Source: JBFGJY01 sp041576975
GTDB taxonomy: Bacteria; Pseudomonadota; Gammaproteobacteria; UBA4575
Assembly: GCA_041576975.1 (NCBI GenBank)
Contig: JBFGJY010000067.1
Location: 1-13,324 of the forward strand
DNA: 13,324 nt
Direction of reading: 5' to 3'
The notes below the pieces were generated by a model. It saw nothing but the letters and a program-made list of their open reading frames with translations. It did not search any database and was not told the DNA's origin. Positions 6,089-13,154 of the stretch are shown here, piece by piece; within the stretch, counting starts at the first letter, position 1; each line of letters opens with the position of its first letter. Position numbers and translations under genes: made by a program.

Positions 6089-7051
6089 ATGCATTCTGTA
6101 AATTTCAGCATTTTATCCAAAATATTTGCGAGTAAAGGTTGTGTATGGCTACTACCGCTTTTACTTTATGGTTCGCAAATTGCTGCTCAGAATGTCTGCC
6201 AAACGGTTGCACAGGTAATTGAGATTGATACAGGTATATATGTAAGGCCGGGCCAGCATGGAATGGCTTTTGAGGTAGACAATATTGCCAATGTTGGTTT
6301 TATTGTTGGAGAAAAATGTGTTGCAGTCATTGATACCGGCGGCAGTTATGCAGAAGGCCAGGCGCTTTCGTGTGCGTTAAAACAGGTAACGGATAAACCC
6401 GTTTGTTATGTGATCAACACGCATGTGCATCCAGATCATATGCTTGGTAACCTCGCATTTAAAAAACAGGGTACCACTTTTGTTGGTCACGCCAAGTTGC
6501 CGCGCGCGATGGCCATATTGGGACCGACGTATTTAAAACGTGCGTCAGAATACGCAGGTCGTGAACTGTCTGAGGAACATATTGTATTTCCAGATCAAGT
6601 AGTGGAGGAGCAAATGGTGCTTGACCTTGGAAGACGCACACTTGTGTTGACCGCCCAGCCAACCGCGCACACTGAAACCGATCTAAGTATCTACGATCAA
6701 GCCACCAATACACTGTGGCTATCGGATTTATTATTTATGGAATTTATTCCTGTGCTTGCGGGTAGTTTAGACGGATGGCTTCAAGTGATTGAACATCTGC
6801 AAGCATTACCTGCTGAATGTGTGGTGCCAGGGCATGGGCCAGCGCGTGCACGTTGGCCTGAGGGCGCTGCCAATATGCTGCGTTATCTGACCACACTGCA
6901 GACGGAAACACGTGCATGGATTGCGAATGGTGGCGATATTCAAGGGGCTCAAGAACATATCGGCCTGAGTGAATCCAAACACTGGCAATTGTTTGATAAC
7001 CTTCATAAACGTAATGTTATATCTGCATATACCGAGATTGAATGGGAGTAA
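6089..7051 (+). CDS. Exported MBL-fold zinc hydrolase, quinoprotein relay system zinc metallohydrolase 1 type
   Basis: This 320-residue precursor has a signal peptide (hydrophobic 18-32, likely cleavage in the IAAQ region). It belongs to the metallo-beta-lactamase fold with a full zinc set: THVHPDH (His112, His114, Asp116, His117), His194 in PTAHTETDLSIY, Asp213 in LWLSDLLF and His249 in VVPGHGP. The TAHTETDLSIYD and LSDLLFMEFIPVLAGSLDGW segments resemble SoxH-related hydrolases found with quinoproteins, defined as 'quinoprotein relay system zinc metallohydrolase 1'. These are periplasmic and their substrate is unknown; by analogy to Sox they may act on something bound to a SoxYZ-type carrier, which is encoded next. 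ATG 6089 is the first possible start, because an in-frame stop lies just upstream; no ribosome site is seen. It is not a convincing beta-lactamase. The family call is good; the reaction is inferred. Confidence 0.88.
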   Translation: MHSVNFSILSKIFASKGCVWLLPLLLYGSQIAAQNVCQTVAQVIEIDTGIYVRPGQHGMAFEVDNIANVGFIVGEKCVAVIDTGGSYAEGQALSCALKQVTDKPVCYVINTHVHPDHMLGNLAFKKQGTTFVGHAKLPRAMAILGPTYLKRASEYAGRELSEEHIVFPDQVVEEQMVLDLGRRTLVLTAQPTAHTETDLSIYDQATNTLWLSDLLFMEFIPVLAGSLDGWLQVIEHLQALPAECVVPGHGPARARWPEGAANMLRYLTTLQTETRAWIANGGDIQGAQEHIGLSESKHWQLFDNLHKRNVISAYTEIEWE

Positions 7052-7146
7052 GACAACAGGCGAACGGTTTTAGGCCTGCATGGTCAAATAGGCTATACTG
7101 TTCAACAACATAGATACTCACGTTTGACTTGAGGATGGTTCTGCTC

Positions 7147-8031
7147 ATGCAACAGAAGATCATTTCGGACCTGTTGATTCGCGCCAGCGCATTATTTATT
7201 GCTGTTCTAATTACTATTCCCAATGTGCTCATTGCGAGTGATGATCCGAATGCCACCTGGAATGAAGGATTGCGTGAACATTATTTTAGTGACAAACCGA
7301 TTTCCGAGACAGGTAATGTAATTGCTCTGGAAGCCCCGGTGCGGGCTGAAAATGGTGCGGTGGTACCGATTCGGATCCTCTCTCAAATTCCTCAAACAGA
7401 AGATCGCTTTATCAAAACCGTCACATTGTTGATCGACGAAAATCCAATACCATGGGCCGGCACCTTTCATTTTACCCCTCGTAGTGGGCGTGCCGATATT
7501 GATTTGCGCATACGCGTGAACACTTACAGCAATGTACGCGCAATTGCCGAAACTAATGACGGTAAATTACATATGACAAGTCGTTTCGTTAAAGCCAGTG
7601 GAGGATGCTCGGCCCCGGTAGGCTCTGATCTTGAAGCGGCGATGGCGCGACTTGGAAAAATGAAGTTTCGCTCTAAACCTGCAGCGGGACTGGATGAACC
7701 GATTCAAACTCAATTGGCCATTAGCCACCCTAATGTGACGGGCATGCAAATGGATCAAGTTACGAGGATGTATGCGCCTGCCCATTTTGTTAAAGAAGTA
7801 AAAGTCAGTTTTGAGGGCGAGCTGATCTTTTCTGCGGAAACTGATATCTCAATCAGCGAAAATCCAAACTTCAAGTTTTTCTTTGTTCCACAGCAAGAAG
7901 GACAGCTCATTGCAGAAGTGACCGATTCAACTGGGCTACAATTTTCGCAAGTCTATAAAATGGGACCAGATTCCATCCTAGATCGTATCGCAGACCAGCC
8001 TGAAAAAGACGTCGGCAACGATAAAATTTAA
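7147..8031 (+). CDS. Exported SoxY-SoxZ fusion-like carrier, quinoprotein dehydrogenase-associated
   Basis: This 294-residue protein has a signal peptide (hydrophobic 14-30, likely cleavage near LIA-SDDP). Residues about 40-155 resemble SoxY: the strand-rich VVPIRILSQIPQ, TVTLLIDENPIPWAGTFHF and SRFVKASGGCSAP, in which Cys154 occupies the place of the SoxY carrier cysteine. Residues about 185-272 resemble SoxZ: ISHPNVTGMQMDQ, YAPAHFVKEVKVSFEGELIF, SENPNFKFFFVPQQEG and LIAEVTDSTG. In true Sox, the SoxY cysteine at the C-terminus carries sulfur intermediates; here it is internal because the two subunits are fused. This matches 'quinoprotein dehydrogenase-associated SoxYZ-like carrier'. The gene is 95 nt after the hydrolase. 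The frame is open from TTG 7129, and ATG 7135 or ATG 7147 may start it. I chose 7147 because GAGGATGG lies upstream and the signal peptide is then compact. What it carries is unknown. Confidence 0.9.
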   Translation: MQQKIISDLLIRASALFIAVLITIPNVLIASDDPNATWNEGLREHYFSDKPISETGNVIALEAPVRAENGAVVPIRILSQIPQTEDRFIKTVTLLIDENPIPWAGTFHFTPRSGRADIDLRIRVNTYSNVRAIAETNDGKLHMTSRFVKASGGCSAPVGSDLEAAMARLGKMKFRSKPAAGLDEPIQTQLAISHPNVTGMQMDQVTRMYAPAHFVKEVKVSFEGELIFSAETDISISENPNFKFFFVPQQEGQLIAEVTDSTGLQFSQVYKMGPDSILDRIADQPEKDVGNDKI

Positions 8032-8048
8032 CTAAGTTTATCAAACCT

Positions 8049-8076
8049 ACATTCTTGCGGAATGTTTACATAAACA
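8049..8076. terminator. Overlapping inverted repeats between convergent genes, possible weak terminator
   Basis: ACATTC-TTGCG-GAATGT (8049-8065) overlaps the palindrome TGTTTA-CA-TAAACA (8063-8076). They lie between the converging SoxYZ-like and DUF302 genes. Neither is followed by a good T-run, so termination is only suggested by position. Confidence 0.35.
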
Positions 8077-8090
8077 CTCTTGCATACTTG

Positions 8091-8576
8091 CTATTGTTCT
8101 ACAGCGAAATCGACTACTCTTTTTAACAACGCATTTGTATTTGCGCATAATTCAACACATCTAGGGTCATCTTCGGGCACAAGCTTCGCATCAATTTGCA
8201 CTTTTCCGTGTTGTTCCCAAACCGCAATTCTACACGGCATGATGGTTACGTACTCAGGATCAATTTCTAAAAATTGTTTTGCTACTTCAAGACTGCAAGA
8301 ACTGACGATGGCATAGTTAGGAAAAGGAATGTCATGGCGTTCCGCGATGACTTTGCCGACACTGTTTATAGAAGTAATGTTGTAGTTTTCATTACTAATT
8401 GCAAATTCAAGATCTTGCATTACATCATCGAAGTTTTTATCTGATGTCGCTCGATAGCGATGTGCAGAGATCTGTACGCAATCGTTTTGCGTTGTATGTT
8501 GTGGTTGTAGAATTATTAAAGTGCTGAGGAGAACTACTCCAATAAAAATTGTAATAAGAATGACAACACGCAGCAT
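8091..8576 (-). CDS. Membrane-anchored DUF302 protein
   Basis: This 161-residue protein has an uncleaved-looking N-terminal hydrophobic segment (about 4-24), so the rest probably faces the periplasm. The DUF302 domain spans about 50-145 and shows the family features: a helix DVMQDLEFAI, YAIVSSCSLEVAKQFLEIDP, and the hallmark IMPCRIAVWEQHGKVQIDA. DUF302 proteins are small alpha/beta proteins of unknown function, found singly or linked to redox or envelope proteins. Four cysteines beyond the anchor (33, 94, 115, 140) plus Cys144 could be redox active. It starts 11 nt after the stop of the MetX-like hydrolase and is probably its operon partner; a 10-bp palindrome TAAGATCTTA (8581-8590) spans that junction. 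The ribosome site is weak. Confidence 0.85.
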   Translation of the reverse strand: MLRVVILITIFIGVVLLSTLIILQPQHTTQNDCVQISAHRYRATSDKNFDDVMQDLEFAISNENYNITSINSVGKVIAERHDIPFPNYAIVSSCSLEVAKQFLEIDPEYVTIMPCRIAVWEQHGKVQIDAKLVPEDDPRCVELCANTNALLKRVVDFAVEQ

Positions 8577-8587
8577 ATTTTAAGATC

Positions 8588-9628
8588 TTAGCTAGCAAGA
8601 AGCTGCGCCAGAATACGATTGATTTCTTTAAAATCATCCTCCGCTAAACCAAGCATGGCAAAATGGCCCCAGAGCGTGTCGATTACGTGAAGTTCACTAT
8701 TAGAAATCAATTCTTGTTCAGCTTTACAGTCTCGTACCGGGAAAAACATGTCTTCAGAAAATGCAATAACTGCGGTTTGGGCCTGAATTCGACCAAGTGC
8801 TTTACCCAAGTCGCCGCCATAGGGCTCACTAGAATCGCCATGTTTCCATTTATCCGCCATGGCAAGAAGTGCATTGGGGTCCATCGGTGCAAACCAACCT
8901 TGCCAAAATCCGGTTAAAAATTCATCTTTTGATTTGAAATCGAGATTTTTCCACTGTTCCTGCTTATAAAACTCTGTGCAGACCCCCATTAATGCAAATA
9001 TATTGGCGAGTCTGCGCAAGCCCGTGTCAACGGCATTCGCTGTGGTGTATTCACCATTGTTCCAGGCAGGATCGGAACGTAAGGCATCACAATATACATC
9101 TACATAGAGTGCATCATGTGGTGTACATTTTGCTGTTCCGGCAATCGGTGCCGCACGTTTGACCATATCCGGATAGCGAATGGCCCACTCATAAGTTTGT
9201 TGCGCACCCATAGACCAACCCGTTACCAACTCGATGCTGTTAATACCTAAATGTTTACAGAGTTGATGTTGCGCGCGTACATCATCAGAAATACTGAGCT
9301 TCGGAAACTTTGACATGGAGTAGGGATCAGGGGTGTTATGTGGCGAGCTGGATAAGCCATTGCCGAGTTGATTTGGAATCACTACGAAATACTTGTCTGG
9401 ATCCATCGCTAAGCCAGACGCAACATAGTGTTTCAGGCTGCCGCTAGTACCTGAAAACATAACTGGAAAAAGGATGGCGTTATCGCCACTTGAATTGAGT
9501 TTGCCATGGGTGGCATAAGCGAGTTTGGCGTTGGGTAATTTTCCACCGCGATCTAATGCAAAGTCACCTAGATCGAGCACTTCAAAATCACCGTGATTTT
9601 CTTTTGAATAAAAGTCATTTTGTAACAT
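8588..9628 (-). CDS. MetX-like alpha/beta hydrolase (homoserine acetyltransferase superfamily)
   Basis: A cytosolic 346-residue protein with the overall plan of the homoserine O-acetyltransferase group (COG2021). It has an N-terminal LPNAKLAYATHGKL, AILFPVMFSGTSGS, PNQLGNGLSSSP, nucleophile motif GWSMGA at 137-142 (Ser139) followed by QQTYEWAIRYPD, acid Asp293 in FSEDMFFPV and His322 in LWGHFAMLG. The triad is complete. True MetX enzymes have GGSMGG at the elbow and a larger lid, so methionine biosynthesis is unlikely to be its job. It is better called an acyltransferase or esterase of unknown substrate. A strong AGGAGG 7 nt before ATG 9628 fixes the start and predicts good translation. It lies 43 nt after the SHOCT gene and 11 nt before DUF302. 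Confidence 0.82.
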   Translation of the reverse strand: MLQNDFYSKENHGDFEVLDLGDFALDRGGKLPNAKLAYATHGKLNSSGDNAILFPVMFSGTSGSLKHYVASGLAMDPDKYFVVIPNQLGNGLSSSPHNTPDPYSMSKFPKLSISDDVRAQHQLCKHLGINSIELVTGWSMGAQQTYEWAIRYPDMVKRAAPIAGTAKCTPHDALYVDVYCDALRSDPAWNNGEYTTANAVDTGLRRLANIFALMGVCTEFYKQEQWKNLDFKSKDEFLTGFWQGWFAPMDPNALLAMADKWKHGDSSEPYGGDLGKALGRIQAQTAVIAFSEDMFFPVRDCKAEQELISNSELHVIDTLWGHFAMLGLAEDDFKEINRILAQLLAS

Positions 9629-9635
9629 GACTCTT

Positions 9636-9641
9636 CCTCCT
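9636..9641 (-). promoter_or_regulatory. Strong ribosome binding site of the MetX-like hydrolase gene
   Basis: On the minus strand AAAGGAGGA contains the full AGGAGG core, 7 nt before the ATG at 9628. It is among the best ribosome sites in the window and contrasts with weak sites at the adjacent genes. Confidence 0.8.
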
Positions 9642-9671
9642 TTGTTATTTTTATGGATGATCGTTTGTTAA

Positions 9672-10493
9672 TTAATAGGCTTCGTTAAGCAGCTCACGTA
9701 CTTTCTTTTCATAATTTTCCTCCGAAAGCATACCGTTGTCTCGCATAAATTTAAGTTTTGCAAGCTCCTCTTTGGTTGTGCCCAGTCTGTCAGTGCTAAC
9801 GGCTTCTTCGCCAATGTTATTTTTAATTGCACTATTTGGATCTATTGTATACCCCAGCAGTTGATTTGTATCGATACTAATCCAATCCGCTCGAGTAACT
9901 CCGTTTACATCTATTTCTTTCACTACTGCATTTGTAGTAGCAATCGTGAAATCGATTTTTCTTGATTGCACGATGCGTGAACCAAATTGTGTATTTTCGC
10001 TATCAGCTTGTTGTCTTTCACTGTCTAGGTTGGATTTTTTCGCATTCTGAATTTCAGCAAAAAGCAGGTGCAGTTTGCTGTCATACCAAAAAGCTCGGCC
10101 CTTTTTTACTGCAAGATTTGCCAAACTCCCTTGTCCAGACTGAGTCTTGAACAAGATATCTTGTTCAGGGCTTGCTTTTGCTAAGGTACTCGATAATGTT
10201 TGGCTAAGAATATAAATTTCGTTGTCGCCAAACAGCCGATTATCACTTTTAGAATTCTTACGTGTCTTGACTAAAACCGATGACAGCATCGTGGCAAGTG
10301 TAGGCACAGATACGATTACGGGTTGATGATTGGGTATTGCATCCTCAAAGTCTTGTGGCACAAGCGCGACAAATTGATTGTCAAACATAAAAATAACTTT
10401 GTCATCAGATGTGCTCGTTACACTTGAAGATGCAAGTAGTAAGATCCAGAAGAGCATGAGAGAAATTGGGAATTTTCGTTGTGGTTTGTACAC
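9672..10493 (-). CDS. Exported protein of unknown function with C-terminal SHOCT motif (paralogue A)
   Basis: 273 residues if started at GTG 10493, with a basic N-terminus (MYKPQRKFP) and hydrophobic 10-25, so it is exported or anchored. ATG 10457 is an alternative but would remove the basic region. I do not recognise the main domain. Its landmarks are FMFDNQFVALVPQD (35-48), ASPEQDILF (107-115), KKGRAFWYDSKLHLLFAEIQ (130-149), QFGSRIVQS (169-177) and RADWISID (201-208). The C-terminus (240-270) is a SHOCT-like helical hairpin: KEELAKLKFMRDNGMLSEENYEKKV without gaps, split by the typical G-[ML]-[LI]-[ST]-E turn. SHOCT motifs are thought to mediate oligomerisation. The gene 257 nt upstream encodes a clear paralogue with the same landmarks. 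It probably leads the operon with the MetX-like and DUF302 genes. Confidence 0.75.
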   Translation of the reverse strand: MYKPQRKFPISLMLFWILLLASSSVTSTSDDKVIFMFDNQFVALVPQDFEDAIPNHQPVIVSVPTLATMLSSVLVKTRKNSKSDNRLFGDNEIYILSQTLSSTLAKASPEQDILFKTQSGQGSLANLAVKKGRAFWYDSKLHLLFAEIQNAKKSNLDSERQQADSENTQFGSRIVQSRKIDFTIATTNAVVKEIDVNGVTRADWISIDTNQLLGYTIDPNSAIKNNIGEEAVSTDRLGTTKEELAKLKFMRDNGMLSEENYEKKVRELLNEAY

Positions 10494-10750
10494 AGTTTCA
10501 ATTTTTTTAGTGTATAGCTCGTTTGCAAAAGAATATCGTGAAATGAGTTAATTGCATAACAATCCTTGTTGTTTATGTTAGTTAATGTTGGTTGCTTTAT
10601 ACCAATGCGCCTCAGGAAAGCTGTAATCCATCTTAATTCTGAGCTAGTACACTATTCCCACCAAGTGTGATGACTGAAGAGAGATGTGGAAATTTTGATT
10701 TTCGAAGGTTTTACAGCCAGAAGAATTTAATACTACGCGATTGCGTGACT
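10494..10750. other. Gap of 257 nt between the two SHOCT paralogues
   Basis: No coding stretch is supported here on either strand. I see only short hairpins: AACAA-TCC-TTGTT near 10558-10570 and ACGC-GATT-GCGT near 10735-10746. The length suggests paralogue A has its own promoter, but I could not identify a good pair of hexamers on the minus strand. Confidence 0.4.
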
Positions 10751-11632
10751 TCAATACGTTTCGTCAACCAATTCTTGGACTTTTTGTTGGTAAAGTTCCT
10801 CAGTAATCAAGCCTTCCTCGCGCAACTCTTTTAATTCTGCTAAACGTTGTTTTAAGTCCTGGCGTTGGCTTGGGGTTGTAGGCACAACTGTATTTGTGTT
10901 TGCAGGAGATTGTTGCACGGCTACGGCTGGGGCTGGCTGTTGCAGTTCGGGTGTCTTGCCTGTGACAATGTCGGGATCAATGGTGATCCAATCTAAGCGT
11001 ACTTTGTCATCTGGATCTTTATATTGTGTAATTCCGGGTACGGATGCGAACACAACTTTCACACGATCTGATTCTGCAGTGCGGGAACCAAATTTGCGTA
11101 CATAGGTGTCATCTTTTTTTTGCCCGAAAATCCATTTTGTTTTATCACCCGTCTGCACTTCGCCAAAGATGATATGCAATCTGTTATCCCGCCAAAACGC
11201 ACGGCCCGTATTGATTGCCAAACGCTTGGTAATTCCTCCTAGCTGTGGCTTGCCACCATGAATGCGAAACAGGATGTCTTGTTGAGGTGATGCAGACCTT
11301 AATGCATCTGCAAATACACGGCTTAGAACATTAACTTCATGCTCCGAAAAAAGTGGTGCGCCAATGTCTGCTTTTTTGCCGCCAAATGTAAATCTACTTT
11401 TCTTTTCATTAACTGTGATGACAAATATCATTTCAGCAAGCGTGTCGATAGGCACCACTGCAGGATGATCGTTTTCGGGTGTGATGGGTGGACCATCTTG
11501 TGGTACCAATGAAACAAATTGTTCATCAACTTGCCAAACAATTTTTCCAGGAGGGGTTTGGTTTGCAAGCACATACGGAAAAGAAACGGATGCACAGACA
11601 AGCACAAATAAAACAGAAATTTTTGGTCTCAT
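10751..11632 (-). CDS. Exported protein of unknown function with C-terminal SHOCT motif (paralogue B)
   Basis: 293 residues from ATG 11632. A TTG six codons upstream (11650) keeps the frame open but gives a poorer signal peptide start. The N-terminus MRPKIS plus hydrophobic 7-22 and VLA at 21-23 looks like a cleavable signal peptide. It shares with paralogue A the blocks VDEQFVSLVPQDG (35-47), PLFSEHEVNVLSR (93-105), ASPQQDILF (114-122), NTGRAFWRDNRLHIIFGEVQ (141-160), KFGSRTAESDRV (180-191) and RLDWITIDPD (212-221). A proline/alanine/glutamine-rich linker (about 228-256) leads to a SHOCT hairpin (257-290) ending VDETY, matching NEAY of A. The overall domain is unknown to me. Conservation around FGSR and AFW-x-D-x-(R/K)-LH marks the likely functional core. 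Confidence 0.77.
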   Translation of the reverse strand: MRPKISVLFVLVCASVSFPYVLANQTPPGKIVWQVDEQFVSLVPQDGPPITPENDHPAVVPIDTLAEMIFVITVNEKKSRFTFGGKKADIGAPLFSEHEVNVLSRVFADALRSASPQQDILFRIHGGKPQLGGITKRLAINTGRAFWRDNRLHIIFGEVQTGDKTKWIFGQKKDDTYVRKFGSRTAESDRVKVVFASVPGITQYKDPDDKVRLDWITIDPDIVTGKTPELQQPAPAVAVQQSPANTNTVVPTTPSQRQDLKQRLAELKELREEGLITEELYQQKVQELVDETY

Positions 11633-11707
11633 GATTAGGATAGTAAACAACTAAGCCGATAAAACAATACCAACGATTTGGGTATATATAAATTAGATAA
11701 AGACAAT

Positions 11708-11739
11708 AAAAAAAGGGTGCGAAACTTCACACCCTTTTT
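11708..11739 (-). terminator. Strong rho-independent terminator of the porin gene
   Basis: A perfect 10-bp stem (11710-11719 AAAAAGGGTG with 11730-11739 CACCCTTTTT) encloses a 10-nt loop. Read on the minus strand the stem is followed by a continuing T-run (complement of the A-run from 11708). It lies about 40 nt past the porin stop and should insulate the porin from paralogue B. Confidence 0.88.
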
Positions 11740-11779
11740 AGCAGCTTTTCCTTAAGCTAGAGCATATCCTTAAGTGAAA

Positions 11780-13141
11780 TTAAAAGAACATGATCGCACC
11801 AATCGCCAGTGTATCTTCTTCAGCTTCCGTGCCGTTATGAGCTTCCGCTTCTGTATTGGTGTATTCTATCACTAAGTTTAACGCTTGATTGACGGGGTGG
11901 TAGACACCTAAGACCCACGACTCATTGGTTTCAACTAGATTTACGCCACCAGGTCCAGAAACTAAACGGTCGGTTGTATTATCATCAAGATTACTCTCAC
12001 CCCAACTTACGCCAAGCTTGGTACCAATGTTAGGTAAGGTAAACATCCCTTGTATATAGCCACCATCGGAGTCACGTGATTCACCATTCGCTGAGAATGC
12101 ATCCAGCAAGTAATCCGTGGTACCGATGCCATCACCATCATAGTAATAGCCGACGAGACTTACTGGGCCAACCTCAATTCTGCCGCCCACATCAAATCCA
12201 TCTGAATCGGGACTGTCGTCTGCCAGCACATTTAGCGGGTCATCAAATTCGACACTCTGAGTAATGTAGCTGGCCCAGAGCTTGCCTGAAAAGTCACCCG
12301 TATCAAATCCATAATTTACTTTTGCCTCGAATCCAAAGGTGTCTGACTCTTGACCATTACCACCACCGGTTAAGGTTGTTGCGCTAATGCCTCCTGGAAC
12401 AGCGCTGGTTAAATTTGCAATGCTGCCGGTGCCCCAAGGATCCACCAATGCAGCAGTGAATGAGAATCCGTTCCAGGTAGGGGAGGTATATTGGATCTGT
12501 GCCTTCCAATCGGCATAGATATACCCAACACCAATGCGACCTAAAGTAGTATTTCCACCAGTTGCAGCTAGATCAGAAACAGTACCGACACCCAGTAGAG
12601 TCATGTCATTTAAAATGGCGTCGGAACCAAAAACGCCAAGATCGCGACCGAGCTTAAAACTTCCCCATTGATCTTTGTTGCCAAATTCAATAAAAACTTG
12701 GCGAAAGTTAGAGCTGTTAAGCCCTAATGAATTTCCTAATGGCGCGCTAAAGTCACGACCAGAATCAACGCCAGGTTGAAAGCCAAGGGTTACGCCACTG
12801 GTAAAACCTGAATCAGTGGTGTTTTTGGCATTAAATCCTAGCCAAGAGGGCAATAAGCCCGTTTGCACATTATTTGAATCGAAGTCCGAACCGAAGGATC
12901 CACATGCTAAGCCACCGTCTACAGTCTGCCCGTTACTATCTGCATCACAATCAATATCGGTACCAAAGGCATTGACGTTGCCGAAGAAATGGACATCCCA
13001 GGAACCCATGCGCATCTTTAGGCCTTCAAAGGCGCCTTCGGCTGCGAAACTCGTCATTGGCAGCAGCAGCAGAAGGGCTAGTGCTGAAGCGCTAGCGGCC
13101 CCTTTAGCCTGCCAAAAGAAATGTTGTAATTTTCCCCTCAT
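11780..13141 (-). CDS. Outer-membrane porin (Gram-negative general porin family)
   Basis: This 453-residue precursor has a long signal peptide (basic MRGKLQHFFWQAKG, hydrophobic SALALLLLLPM, cleavage after SFA at 33). The mature protein starts AEGAF and is glycine/aspartate-rich with alternating beta strands. Typical porin features are WLGFNAKNTTDSGFTSGVTL, FRQVFIEFGNKDQWGSFKLG followed by RDLGVFGSDAI, GRIGVGYIY, and the C-terminal strand LAIGAIMFF with terminal Phe, the BAM recognition signal. It would form a trimeric 16-stranded channel for small polar solutes. ATG 13141 is preferred over the in-frame ATG 13162 because GGAGGG lies 7 nt upstream and the signal peptide is then canonical. A strong terminator follows. 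It is likely monocistronic and may admit the substrate for the periplasmic dehydrogenases, though that link is only positional. Confidence 0.9.
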   Translation of the reverse strand: MRGKLQHFFWQAKGAASASALALLLLLPMTSFAAEGAFEGLKMRMGSWDVHFFGNVNAFGTDIDCDADSNGQTVDGGLACGSFGSDFDSNNVQTGLLPSWLGFNAKNTTDSGFTSGVTLGFQPGVDSGRDFSAPLGNSLGLNSSNFRQVFIEFGNKDQWGSFKLGRDLGVFGSDAILNDMTLLGVGTVSDLAATGGNTTLGRIGVGYIYADWKAQIQYTSPTWNGFSFTAALVDPWGTGSIANLTSAVPGGISATTLTGGGNGQESDTFGFEAKVNYGFDTGDFSGKLWASYITQSVEFDDPLNVLADDSPDSDGFDVGGRIEVGPVSLVGYYYDGDGIGTTDYLLDAFSANGESRDSDGGYIQGMFTLPNIGTKLGVSWGESNLDDNTTDRLVSGPGGVNLVETNESWVLGVYHPVNQALNLVIEYTNTEAEAHNGTEAEEDTLAIGAIMFF

Positions 13142-13148
13142 CGTATTT

Positions 13149-13154
13149 CCCTCC
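13149..13154 (-). promoter_or_regulatory. Ribosome binding site deciding the porin start
   Basis: On the minus strand GGAGGG lies 7 nt upstream of ATG 13141. The upstream in-frame ATG at 13162 precedes this site, so it is probably not the start. Beyond it, 13163-13324 is AT-rich upstream DNA in which I could not identify a convincing minus-strand promoter. Confidence 0.75.

Noticed and set aside
6089..7051. Reading the MBL-fold gene as a beta-lactamase resistance gene
   Set aside because: The fold and zinc motif are shared by many hydrolases; the surrounding motifs and the SoxYZ-like neighbour fit the quinoprotein-associated group better.
7057..7099. CAGGC/GCCTG hairpin and TATACT box between the hydrolase and SoxYZ-like gene
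   Set aside because: The stem is only 5 bp without a T-run, and TATACT lacks a reasonable -35 partner, so neither a terminator nor a separate promoter is supported.
8080..8316. Plus-strand open frame opposite DUF302
   Set aside because: DUF302 has hallmark motifs on the other strand; this frame is low-complexity and lacks any ribosome site or family feature.
8588..9628. Assigning metX (homoserine O-acetyltransferase) as the gene name
   Set aside because: The nucleophile elbow differs from MetX and the context is not methionine biosynthesis, so only the superfamily is supported.
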